A program made the translations under genes and the position numbers. Of a DNA stretch of 7,386 nucleotides, positions 1 to 6,529 are shown one piece after another. The stretch lies in NCBI GenBank assembly GCA_031178305.1, contig JAPSJG010000185.1, positions 1 through 7,386 on the forward strand. Reading direction: 5' to 3'. Source of the DNA: Sinorhizobium sp. GTDB taxonomy: Bacteria > Pseudomonadota > Alphaproteobacteria > Rhizobiales > Rhizobiaceae. Within the stretch, counting starts at the first letter, position 1. Each line of letters opens with the position of its first letter. Under the pieces are notes generated by a model. It was not told the origin of the DNA and ran no database searches. It saw nothing but the letters and a program-made list of their open reading frames with translations.

Positions 1-885
1 TCCGCGCGGGTGCGCTCTCCCGGCATTCTCGACATGGTGCGCGAGACCATCGCCACCGGCAAGGTCAATCAGATCGAGCATACGGAACGGTTGCCCTCCG
101 ATGCCGTTTATGTCGTCCGGGTTGCTCCTGCCGAGATCGGCAGCGCCGACTCGAACCGGCGCGTCTTCCTGCTCAGCTTCCGCGACATCTCCCAGGCCCG
201 CCGTATCGATCGGATGCGGTCGGATTTCGTCGCCAATGCCAGCCATGAGCTGCGCACGCCGCTTGCGTCCTTGCGCGGCTTCATCGAGACGCTGCAAGGG
301 CCTGCCCGTAACGATCCCAAGGCGCAGGAGAAGTTCTTCGGCATCATGCACGAACAGGTCACGCGGATGAGCCGCCTCGTCGATGATCTCCTTTCGCTGT
401 CGCGGCTGGAGCTGAAATCCCACATCACGCCCGAAGACACGGTCGACCTGGTGCCCTTGCTTGGCCATGTCCGTGACGGCCTGGCTCCGCTTGCGAGCGA
501 ACTCGACGTGGCGATCTCGCTCGACGTGCCTGAAACGCCCGTGGTGGTCCAGGGAGACAGGGACGAGTTGATCGAGGTGTTCGAGAACCTTATAGAGAAC
601 GCCTGCAAATACGGGCAGGAGGGCAAGAAAGTCGACGTGCGGCTGACCGGCGGCGAGGGCGGTCATGCGGAGGTGACGGTTAGCGATTACGGACCGGGCA
701 TTCCGGCTGAGCACGTGCCGCGGATTACCGAGCGTTTCTACCGGGTCAACGTGGAGGCGAGCCGCTCCAAGAAGGGGACGGGGCTGGGCCTGGCGATCGT
801 CAAGCACATCCTCACCCGTCACAGGGCGCGTCTGCTCATCCATTCGGAGCTCGGCAAGGGCACGGTCTTTACGGTGCGTTTCTGA
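1..885 (+). CDS. phoR: Phosphate regulon sensor histidine kinase PhoR, 3' part (5' end outside window)
   Basis: This is the C-terminal 294 residues of a membrane-associated sensor kinase that phosphorylates and dephosphorylates PhoB. The frame is open from base 1, so the start, the N-terminal membrane segments and the front of the PAS domain lie upstream of the window. The order seen is: the end of a PAS-like domain (to about base 200), a HisKA domain with the H-box SHELRTPLASL (phospho-accepting His at 244-246), and a HATPase_c domain. The ATPase has the N-box ENLIENACKYG (583-615), G1 box DYGPGIP (685-705), F-box ERFYR (730-744) and G2 box GTGLGLA (775-795). No key residue is missing. The identification as PhoR rather than another PAS kinase rests on the adjoining pst-phoU-phoB genes. 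The next gene, pstS, begins 195 bases downstream behind a PhoB site, so pstSCAB can be transcribed apart from phoR. The GTG at position 10 is an internal codon, not the start. Confidence 0.95.
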   Translation, partial: SARVRSPGILDMVRETIATGKVNQIEHTERLPSDAVYVVRVAPAEIGSADSNRRVFLLSFRDISQARRIDRMRSDFVANASHELRTPLASLRGFIETLQGPARNDPKAQEKFFGIMHEQVTRMSRLVDDLLSLSRLELKSHITPEDTVDLVPLLGHVRDGLAPLASELDVAISLDVPETPVVVQGDRDELIEVFENLIENACKYGQEGKKVDVRLTGGEGGHAEVTVSDYGPGIPAEHVPRITERFYRVNVEASRSKKGTGLGLAIVKHILTRHRARLLIHSELGKGTVFTVRF

Positions 886-946
886 CACAAAAGCCCGGCA
901 GCAATCGCCGCCTGTCAAAATAATATAACAACTACAGCCACTTGGG

Positions 947-975
947 CTGTCACAAATGTTTCACGAAATTGACAT
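947..975 (+). promoter_or_regulatory. Pho box (PhoB-binding site) upstream of pstS
   Basis: Three 7-mers stand at an exact 11-bp pitch: CTGTCAC (947-953), GTTTCAC (958-964) and TTGACAT (969-975), separated by the AT-rich 4-mers AAAT and GAAA. Against the known PhoB half-site CTGTCAT they match at 6/7, 4/7 and 5/7 positions. Two overlapping 18-bp boxes are therefore possible (947-964 and 958-975). PhoB binds such direct repeats as a head-to-tail dimer, and the box replaces the -35 element. With the first box, TAAAAC (975-980) is a possible -10, ten bases downstream. With the second box no good -10 is apparent, although TTGACA (969-974) itself resembles a -35. Position and orientation fit phosphate-starvation control of pstSCAB-phoU-phoB. 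The transcription start cannot be fixed from the sequence. Confidence 0.82.
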
Positions 976-1013
976 AAAACGTGTGGCCATCGGCAGCTAA
1001 CAAGGGGCCGCCG

Positions 1014-1094
1014 ATGAGACGGCGAAGAGAGCGCTGGAACTACGAGCGCACCAACACAAGCCCATTCTGGGAGAACGTCTATGAAAGCTCTTAA
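1014..1094 (+). CDS. Possible 26-codon leader ORF overlapping the pstS start (speculative)
   Basis: An ATG at 1014 has a Shine-Dalgarno-like AAGGGG at 1002-1007, six bases upstream. It opens a 26-codon frame that runs through the pstS leader and stops at TAA 1092-1094, overlapping the first 14 bases of pstS in the -1 frame relative to it. The peptide would start MRRRRERWNYER and has no recognisable domain. If translated, ribosomes would pass over the pstS ribosome-binding site and end just inside pstS, which could couple or interfere with pstS initiation. This is only an ORF with a plausible ribosome-binding site. It may be chance, since the leader is short and purine-rich. Confidence 0.25.
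   Translation: MRRRRERWNYERTNTSPFWENVYESS
1069..1075 (+). promoter_or_regulatory. Ribosome-binding site of pstS
   Basis: GGGAGAA lies five bases before the ATG at 1081 and fixes that codon as the pstS start. The signal peptide begins directly after it. Confidence 0.7.
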
Positions 1095-2118
1095 ACTCAC
1101 TGTAGCGGCGCTGGTTGCTTCCGCCGCCTTCGCGGGCGCTGCCGCGGCTCGCGACCAGATCAAGATCGTCGGCTCCTCGACGGTGTTCCCCTACACGCAG
1201 GCCGTTGCCGAGGAATTTGCAAACAAGACCGGCCAACCGGCACCTGTCGTCGAATCCACGGGCACCGGCGGCGGCTTCAAGGCATTCTGCGGTGGCGTAG
1301 GCGAGGACTTTGCCGACATCACGGGCGCTTCCCGCGCGATCAAGGATTCGGAGGTGAAGCTCTGCGCCGACAATGGCGTCACCGACATCACAGAAGCCAT
1401 GATCGGCTATGACGGCCTCTCGATTGCCGTTTCGCGTGCGAACGAGACCGATTGGAACCTGACCGAAGAGCAGATATTCAAGGCGCTCGCCGCCGAACTG
1501 CCGGACGGCAAGGATGGCTTCATCGCCAACCCGAATAAGAAGTGGTCGGACATCGACCCGTCGCTGCCCGCAGCCGATATCGTTGCCTTCGGCCCGCCGC
1601 CGACCTCCGGCACGCGCGACGCCTTCGTGGAACTCGTCATGCATGACGGCTGCAACGCCCTGCCCGGTATGGCGGACCTGAAGAAGGCCGACGAGAAGAA
1701 GTGGACGGAAGTCTGCTCGCGCATGCGCCAGGATGGCCCGTTCGTCGAAGCCGGCGAAAATGACAATCTGATCGTGCAGCGCCTGGAAGCCGACCCGAAT
1801 GCGATCGGCATCTTCGGCTACTCCTTCCTTTACGAAAACGCCGACAAGCTCAAGGACGTCAAGATCAACGGCGTCGAAGTGACGTTCGAAACGATCGCAG
1901 ACGGCTCCTATCCGGTCGCCCGTCCGCTGTTCGTCTACATCAAGAACGCGCACCGCGACGTCGTCCCGGGCATGAAGGAATTCCTGGAAGAGTACGTTTC
2001 CGACAGTGCGCTCGGTCCGGACGGCTACCTCGCCGAGCGCGGCCTGACGCCGCTCGATGACGCTCGCCGTACGGAAGTCCAGAAGGCGGTTGCCGAAGCC
2101 AAGAAGCTCGGCTCGTAA
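1081..2118 (+). CDS. pstS: Periplasmic phosphate-binding protein PstS
   Basis: This is the high-affinity receptor of the PstSCAB importer. The 345-residue precursor starts with a typical Sec signal peptide: Lys at residues 2 and 5, a hydrophobic Ala/Leu/Val core over about residues 6-18, and likely signal peptidase I cleavage near the AAA before Arg24 (the mature chain begins about DQIKIVGSST). There is no lipobox Cys, so it is a soluble periplasmic protein. Ligand motifs of the family are present: GSSTVFPYT (31-39), STGTGGG (59-65), the DITGASR segment (79-85) and TSGTRD (175-180). Four cysteines occur (70, 95, 191, 212), two in each half, and could form two disulfides in the periplasm. The gene lies first after the Pho box and is followed by a stable hairpin before pstC, an arrangement suited to making more receptor than permease. 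Identification is secure from the motifs and the operon. Confidence 0.97.
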   Translation: MKALKLTVAALVASAAFAGAAAARDQIKIVGSSTVFPYTQAVAEEFANKTGQPAPVVESTGTGGGFKAFCGGVGEDFADITGASRAIKDSEVKLCADNGVTDITEAMIGYDGLSIAVSRANETDWNLTEEQIFKALAAELPDGKDGFIANPNKKWSDIDPSLPAADIVAFGPPPTSGTRDAFVELVMHDGCNALPGMADLKKADEKKWTEVCSRMRQDGPFVEAGENDNLIVQRLEADPNAIGIFGYSFLYENADKLKDVKINGVEVTFETIADGSYPVARPLFVYIKNAHRDVVPGMKEFLEEYVSDSALGPDGYLAERGLTPLDDARRTEVQKAVAEAKKLGS

Positions 2119-2128
2119 CTTCAGGCAT

Positions 2129-2162
2129 TGGGGTTGCCTGCCGGCTGTGGTAGGCAGCCCCA
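2129..2162 (+). other. Intercistronic RNA hairpin between pstS and pstC
   Basis: The arms 2129-2142 and 2149-2162 form a 14-bp stem containing two G-U wobbles, closed by the 6-base loop GGCTGT. It starts 10 bases after the pstS stop and ends 22 bases before the pstC ATG, leaving the pstC ribosome-binding region (2174-2184) free. It is not followed by a run of T residues, so it is better read as a 3' stabiliser of pstS mRNA or a partial attenuator than as a full terminator. Such hairpins after the gene for the binding protein are common in ABC importer operons. The role here is inferred. Confidence 0.6.
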
Positions 2163-2184
2163 TCTTTGGTTCTGGGGGCAAGGA

Positions 2185-3555
2185 ATGTCCGGATATTTGA
2201 TAGCTGCCTTGGCGCTTGCGGCGCTCATGATGACCTTTGTCGGCTGCGCGCGCGCCCGAGCGACGCAAAATGGAGCCGCTGAAAAGACCCATTCGCGGCC
2301 GATCTACCACGGTCTGAATGCGGCGATCTGGACCGGAGTCCCGGCTTTCATTTTCCTGCTTCTGTGGCTTGGGGGGCAGAACAGCGTCATCAATCAACTG
2401 GTGATCGCCAGCTTTCCCGGAGCGGAGAATCTCGATCCGTCGGCCCGCTCGCTCATTCTGAGCGAGATCCGCCAGGTCGCGGCCGGGAATATCTTCAAGG
2501 AGCCGACACCGGAGATCCAGGCAGCGGTCGCGCACTTGAAGTCGCTGCAGCAGATATCGACGGTTGCCATGGTGGCCGTGGTGGCTGCCACGATGGCGAT
2601 CGGTGCCTTCCTCGGCTATCGGGTCATTGGCAACCGTTACCGGGCCCGCCACAGCGTTGAGCGCTCCGTCACCTATTTCATGATGTTCTCGTCCTTCGTG
2701 GCGATCGTGACGACGCTCGGCATCGTCGCCTCCCTTGTGTTCGAGGCGCTGCAGTTCTTCGCGAAGGTGCCGGTTACCGAGTTCCTTTTCGGCTTGCGTT
2801 GGGAGCCGCAGATTGCCATCCGTGCGGACCAGGTCGCCGGCCAAGGCGCGTTTGGCGTTCTTCCCGTGATGTTCGGAACCTTCGTGATCTCGCTGATCTC
2901 GATGATCGTAGCTGTGCCGACGGGTATCCTATCGGCAATCTATCTCACGGAGTATGCGGACAGGCGCTTCCGCGCGGCGGTCAAGCCGCTGCTCGAGATT
3001 CTGGCCGGCGTGCCAACGGTCGTCTACGGCTTCTTCGCGGTGCTGACCGTTGCTCCGGCCGTGCGCAGCCTTGGCCTCGGCCTGGGCATTCCCTCCTCGC
3101 CCAACAGTGCGCTCGCTGCCGGCGCCGTGATGGGCGTGATGATCATTCCTTTCATCTCGTCGCTCTCCGATGACGCCTTGGCGGCCGTGCCGCGCGCCAT
3201 GCGCGAGGGATCCTTCGCGCTCGGCGCCACCAAGGGCGAAACTATTCGCAAGGTCCTTCTTCCGGCCGCACTTCCGGGGATCGTCGGCGGTGTGCTGCTG
3301 GCGCTCAGCCGCGCCGTCGGCGAGACAATGATCGTCGTCATGGCGGCCGGCCTGATTGCGAGAATGACCCTCAATCCCTTCGACGCGGTGACGACGGTGA
3401 CCGTCCAGATCGTGACGCTCCTCATCGGCGACTCCGAATTCGACAACCCGAAGACGCTCGCGGCCTTCGCGCTGGGTCTCATCCTGTTCCTCGTTACCTT
3501 GATGTTGAACCTGATCGCCCTGCGCACCGTGCGGAAGTACCGGGAGAAATACTGA
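2185..3555 (+). CDS. pstC: Phosphate ABC transporter permease PstC
   Basis: This is one of the two inner-membrane subunits that form the phosphate channel with PstA. The ATG at 2185 is preferred, giving 456 residues: GGGGG (2174-2178) and AAGGA (2180-2184) lie just upstream and the protein then begins with a membrane segment (residues 4-20). An in-frame TTG at 2128 would add 19 residues but sits at the base of the hairpin, so it is unlikely. Further membrane segments are at about 46-64, 125-146 and 165-190, followed by the core permease domain from about 225 to the end. The EAA-type loop that docks on PstB is at about 338-368 (REGSFALGAT...LLPAALPG). The N-terminal 200 residues, including a polar stretch at about 65-122, are additional to the shorter enteric PstC and are typical of the long alphaproteobacterial form (probably the region Pfam calls DUF3708). 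The frame is uninterrupted. The stop overlaps the pstA start by one base (TGATG), which suggests translational coupling. Confidence 0.95.
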   Translation: MSGYLIAALALAALMMTFVGCARARATQNGAAEKTHSRPIYHGLNAAIWTGVPAFIFLLLWLGGQNSVINQLVIASFPGAENLDPSARSLILSEIRQVAAGNIFKEPTPEIQAAVAHLKSLQQISTVAMVAVVAATMAIGAFLGYRVIGNRYRARHSVERSVTYFMMFSSFVAIVTTLGIVASLVFEALQFFAKVPVTEFLFGLRWEPQIAIRADQVAGQGAFGVLPVMFGTFVISLISMIVAVPTGILSAIYLTEYADRRFRAAVKPLLEILAGVPTVVYGFFAVLTVAPAVRSLGLGLGIPSSPNSALAAGAVMGVMIIPFISSLSDDALAAVPRAMREGSFALGATKGETIRKVLLPAALPGIVGGVLLALSRAVGETMIVVMAAGLIARMTLNPFDAVTTVTVQIVTLLIGDSEFDNPKTLAAFALGLILFLVTLMLNLIALRTVRKYREKY

Positions 3556-4853
3556 TGAGCAGTGCAGCTTTCACCGAAACCGTGGCGAAGGCGGGTGTCG
3601 ACTGGCATTCCGACGAGATGAAGGCACGGCGCAAGCGCCGCTACGCGGCCGACCGTCGCTTGCAGATCTACGGCATTGTCGCGATCAGTTTCGCACTCGG
3701 CTTCCTCGCGATCCTCATCGGCTCCTTGACCTTCAGCGGTCACAAGGCTTTCACGCAAACTGTCGCGACAATCGAGATCGACCTCTCGGGAGCAAAGGTC
3801 GACCCGAACAATATCAAAGATGCGGATTGGCGCGGCATCGTCCGTGGAGCGCTCCGGGCGCAGATGCCCGGCCTTTCGAGACGCGAGGAACGCAAGTTCT
3901 TCGAGATGTTCACCTCATCGGGTCAGTTCCTGGTGCGCGACGCGGTGCTTGCCGATCCGAGTCGATTGAATGGCGTAAGCCGCTTTGCCATCCCCATGGC
4001 CGACCCGATCGACCAACTCGCAAAGGGCGAGATCAGCCGCGACACGCCGGAAAACCAGCGTCGCGTCAACGACCAGCAGATCGCCATGTTCGATCAGCTG
4101 GTCGAGAAAGGGGTCATCTCGACGCCTTTCAATTGGGGCCTGTTCTTCAATGCCGACAGCCGCTTCCCCGAGCTCGCAGGCCTCGCCGGCGCGATATCGG
4201 GCTCCTTCTGGTCGCTTCTCGTCTGCTTCATCATCAGCTTCCCGATCGGGATTGCGGCGGCGATCTACCTCGAGGAGTTTGCGCCGAAGAACAAGCTGAC
4301 GGACCTGATCGAGGTCAACATCAACAATCTGGCGGCGGTACCCTCGGTTGTTTTCGGTCTGCTCGGCCTTGCCGTGTTCCTCGGCTGGCTCGGGCTCCCG
4401 CGCTCCGCACCGCTGGTCGGCGGTCTGGTGCTTGCCTTGATGACGCTGCCGACCCTCATCATCGTGACGCGCGTCTCGCTGAAGTCGGTCCCGTCCTCGA
4501 TCCGCGAAGCGGCGCTTGGCGTCGGCGCGTCGAAACACGAGATGATCTTCCACCATGTCCTGCCGCTCGCAATTCCCGCGGTCATGACGGGAAGCATCAT
4601 CTCGCTGGCGCGGGCGCTGGGCGAGACCGCACCGCTGCTCCTGATCGGCATGAACGCCTTCATCACCAGTCCGCCAGACGGCGTCTTTGCCGCGTCGACC
4701 GCGCTGCCGACGCAGATCTATATCTGGGCCGACAGTCCCGAACGTGGCTTCGTCGCCAGGACCTCCGCGGCAATCCTCGTGCTGCTGGCCTTCCTAGTGC
4801 TGATGAACGGAATTGCGATCTATCTCAGGCAGCGCTTCGAACGTCGCTGGTAA
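3555..4853 (+). CDS. pstA: Phosphate ABC transporter permease PstA (long form)
   Basis: This is the second channel subunit of the phosphate importer, 432 residues. The ATG at 3555 shares its A with the pstC stop, and GGAGAA (3543-3548) serves as ribosome-binding site. A basic cytoplasmic N-terminus (KARRKRRYAADRR, about 23-35) precedes a first membrane helix at about 37-58. A polar segment of roughly 150 residues (60-205) follows, then the core permease domain with a helix at about 210-236. The EAA-type loop is at about 315-345 (REAALGVGAS...LPLAIPA), and the last helix is near 403-423. Enteric PstA is near 300 residues and lacks the long polar insert, which by topology should face the periplasm. 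This N-terminal extension is known in many proteobacterial PstA proteins (probably Pfam DUF3333), with no established function that I know of. Placement between pstC and pstB and the EAA loop make the call firm. Confidence 0.95.
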   Translation: MSSAAFTETVAKAGVDWHSDEMKARRKRRYAADRRLQIYGIVAISFALGFLAILIGSLTFSGHKAFTQTVATIEIDLSGAKVDPNNIKDADWRGIVRGALRAQMPGLSRREERKFFEMFTSSGQFLVRDAVLADPSRLNGVSRFAIPMADPIDQLAKGEISRDTPENQRRVNDQQIAMFDQLVEKGVISTPFNWGLFFNADSRFPELAGLAGAISGSFWSLLVCFIISFPIGIAAAIYLEEFAPKNKLTDLIEVNINNLAAVPSVVFGLLGLAVFLGWLGLPRSAPLVGGLVLALMTLPTLIIVTRVSLKSVPSSIREAALGVGASKHEMIFHHVLPLAIPAVMTGSIISLARALGETAPLLLIGMNAFITSPPDGVFAASTALPTQIYIWADSPERGFVARTSAAILVLLAFLVLMNGIAIYLRQRFERRW

Positions 4854-4859
4854 GGAGAG
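4852..4859 (+). promoter_or_regulatory. Ribosome-binding site of pstB
   Basis: AAGGAGAG, close to the ideal anti-16S complement, overlaps the TAA stop of pstA and ends six bases before the ATG at 4866. This supports that start over the in-frame ATG at 4875 and suggests reinitiation by ribosomes finishing pstA. Confidence 0.8.
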
Positions 4860-4865
4860 ACGGAA

Positions 4866-5681
4866 ATGAACATTATGTCCGAAGCAACAGTTGAAAAGGC
4901 GCTGGATCAGAAGATGAGCGACGCAAACTTCAAGATGGTCGGCAAGGACGTGTCCGTCTACTACGGCGAAAAGCGTGCCCTTTTCGACGTCAACCTCAAC
5001 GTCCGCAAGAACACGGTCACGGCGCTGATCGGACCGTCAGGCTGCGGCAAGTCGACGTTTCTGCGCACGCTCAACCGCATGAACGACACGATCGAAGGCT
5101 GCCGCGTCACCGGCAAGATCACGCTCGATCACTCGGACGTCTACGATCCCTCCGTCGACGTGGTCGAATTGCGGGCCCGCGTCGGGATGGTCTTCCAGAA
5201 GCCGAACCCGTTTCCGAAGTCGATTTACGAAAACATCGCCTATGGTCCTAGGATCCACGGCCTTGCTCGGAACAGGGACGATCTTGACGCGATCGTCGAG
5301 AGCAGCCTGAAAAAGGCGGGCCTGTGGAACGAGGTGAAGGATCGTTTGCACGAGCCGGGTACGGGCCTGTCCGGCGGCCAGCAGCAGCGCCTCTGCATTG
5401 CGCGTGCCATCGCCGTCAGTCCGGAAGTGATCCTGATGGACGAGCCCTGCTCGGCACTCGACCCGATCGCGACCGCCAAGGTCGAGGAACTGATCCACGA
5501 ACTGCGCGCGAATTTCACCATCGTCATTGTGACCCACTCGATGCAGCAGGCGGCCCGCGTATCGCAGCGCACCGCCATGTTCCATCTCGGCAATCTCGTC
5601 GAGGAGAACGACACCGACAAGATGTTCACCAATCCGGATGACCAGCGCACGCAGGACTACATCATGGGGCGGTTCGGTTAG
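4866..5681 (+). CDS. pstB: Phosphate ABC transporter ATP-binding protein PstB
   Basis: This is the cytoplasmic ATPase that dimerises beneath PstC-PstA and drives phosphate import. It is 271 residues, normal for the family. All ABC motifs are intact: Walker A GPSGCGKST (56-64), Q-loop Gln111 in VFQKPNPFPKS, signature LSGGQQQR (168-175), Walker B ILMDEP (189-194), D-loop SALDP (196-200) and switch His224 in VTHSMQQA. The sequences FQKPNPFP and DEPCSALDP are characteristic of PstB among ABC ATPases, so the substrate call is strong even without the context. The first 20 or so residues are a variable tail. The gene is 12 bases behind pstA. PstB and PhoU are also part of the signalling path that reports phosphate supply to PhoR. 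Confidence 0.98.
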   Translation: MNIMSEATVEKALDQKMSDANFKMVGKDVSVYYGEKRALFDVNLNVRKNTVTALIGPSGCGKSTFLRTLNRMNDTIEGCRVTGKITLDHSDVYDPSVDVVELRARVGMVFQKPNPFPKSIYENIAYGPRIHGLARNRDDLDAIVESSLKKAGLWNEVKDRLHEPGTGLSGGQQQRLCIARAIAVSPEVILMDEPCSALDPIATAKVEELIHELRANFTIVIVTHSMQQAARVSQRTAMFHLGNLVEENDTDKMFTNPDDQRTQDYIMGRFG

Positions 5682-5695
5682 ACTGGACGTGCCCT

Positions 5696-5710
5696 CGGCA
5701 AAGTTTGCCG
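5696..5710 (+). repeat. Perfect 15-bp palindrome between pstB and phoU
   Basis: CGGCAAA - G - TTTGCCG lies 14 bases after the pstB stop. As RNA it can form a six-pair stem with a three-base loop. No T-run follows, so it does not look like a terminator. It could be an mRNA processing or stability site or a DNA-binding dyad; the sequence does not decide. Confidence 0.5.
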
Positions 5711-5746
5711 CCGCCTGATCCGCCCTATCCTGTTGGAATCGATTGA

Positions 5747-5760
5747 AGGGCGCGCGCCCT
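5747..5760 (+). repeat. Perfect 14-bp GC palindrome next to the phoU ribosome-binding site
   Basis: AGGGCGCGCGCCCT directly abuts GAGGAA (5761-5766), the phoU Shine-Dalgarno sequence. An RNA hairpin of five pairs with a four-base loop is possible and would sit immediately beside the ribosome-binding site. Such short GC palindromes do arise by chance in G+C-rich DNA. Confidence 0.4.
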
Positions 5761-5772
5761 GAGGAACTGAAG

Positions 5773-6486
5773 ATGACTCACCCACACATAATGTCCGCCT
5801 TCGATGAAGAGCTGAAATATCTCACGCGCCGGATCTCCGAAATGGGAGGGCTTGCCGAACAGATGGTCGGGGACTCGGTCCGAGCGCTGGTCAACTCCGA
5901 CCTGGCCCTTGCCCAGAAGGTAATCTCCGACGACGCCATGCTCGACGACGCCGAACGCCAGATCGGTGAAAAGGCGATCGTCACGATCGCGAAGCGCCAG
6001 CCGATGGCATCGGACCTGCGCGAGATCATGGGATCCATCCGTATCGCGGCTGACCTGGAGCGGGTCGGGGACCTCGGCAAGAACACGGCCAAGCGCGTCA
6101 TCGCCGTTGCGGGCTCCGGAATTCCGCGCAAACTCGCGCGCGGCCTCGAGCATCTAGCCGAACTCGCTCTGATCCAGCTCAAGGAAGTGCTCGACGTCTA
6201 CGCCTCGCGCTCGCCGGAGAAGGCAAACAGCATCCGCGAAAGGGACGAGGAGATCGATGCGATCTATACCTCTCTGTTCCGCGAGCTGCTCACCTATATG
6301 ATGGAAGACCCGCGCAACATTACGCCCTGCACGCATCTTCTCTTCTGCGCCAAAAACATCGAGCGGATCGGCGATCACGCGACCAATATCGCCGAGACGA
6401 TCTATTACATGGCGACCGGTGCTCAGCCCCAGGGCGAACGGCCGAAAGACGATACGACGGCAACCATGGGCTCGGTGACCGACTGA
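5773..6486 (+). CDS. phoU: Phosphate signalling protein PhoU
   Basis: PhoU is the cytoplasmic adaptor that links the state of the Pst transporter to the PhoR kinase and keeps the Pho regulon off when phosphate is plentiful. The protein is 237 residues, the usual length, and made of two similar three-helix PhoU repeats. Each repeat carries the metal-binding type motif: ERVGDLGKN (96-104) and ERIGDHATN (197-205). The ATG at 5773 is chosen because GAGGAA (5761-5766) precedes it by six bases and the protein then begins like its family; an in-frame TTG at 5743 has no comparable site. The C-terminal 20 or so residues are polar and probably disordered. It follows pstB after 91 bases and precedes phoB by 43, in line with one operon. 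Confidence 0.97.
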   Translation: MTHPHIMSAFDEELKYLTRRISEMGGLAEQMVGDSVRALVNSDLALAQKVISDDAMLDDAERQIGEKAIVTIAKRQPMASDLREIMGSIRIAADLERVGDLGKNTAKRVIAVAGSGIPRKLARGLEHLAELALIQLKEVLDVYASRSPEKANSIRERDEEIDAIYTSLFRELLTYMMEDPRNITPCTHLLFCAKNIERIGDHATNIAETIYYMATGAQPQGERPKDDTTATMGSVTD

Positions 6487-6514
6487 GCCGTTCTCTCGCT
6501 TATGGGATCGAGGC

Positions 6515-6520
6515 AAGGAG
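6515..6520 (+). promoter_or_regulatory. Ribosome-binding site of phoB
   Basis: AAGGAG lies nine bases before the ATG at 6530. The 43-base phoU-phoB gap shows no Pho box or clear promoter, so phoB appears to depend on upstream transcription. Confidence 0.75.
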
Positions 6521-6529
6521 CGTAGCTGA

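Noticed and set aside
886..946. Terminator after phoR
   Set aside because: Only a four-pair CGGC/GCCG stem (896-899 with 907-910) is present and no T-run follows. No convincing terminator can be called.
997..2844. 615-codon open frame on the minus strand across pstS and the start of pstC
   Set aside because: It lies antisense to two secure genes, has a low-complexity Arg/Gly/Asp-rich composition and no recognisable domain. Long antisense open frames are a usual by-product of G+C-rich codon use.
3024..3758. Minus-strand frame over the pstC-pstA junction
   Set aside because: It is antisense to conserved permease sequence, Ser/Arg/Thr-rich and without motif.
3827..4894. 355-codon + strand frame inside pstA
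   Set aside because: It is Arg/Ala/Pro-rich, out of frame with the clearly conserved PstA, and has no domain. It is a shadow of pstA.
5740..5745. Possible extra promoter for phoU-phoB in the pstB-phoU gap
   Set aside because: No Pho box and no acceptable -35/-10 pair could be found in 5682-5772, and the palindromes alone do not make a promoter.
5743..5772. TTG-started N-terminal extension of phoU
   Set aside because: The added ten residues would be encoded by the GC palindrome and the ribosome-binding site itself. The ATG at 5773 with GAGGAA gives the normal family length.
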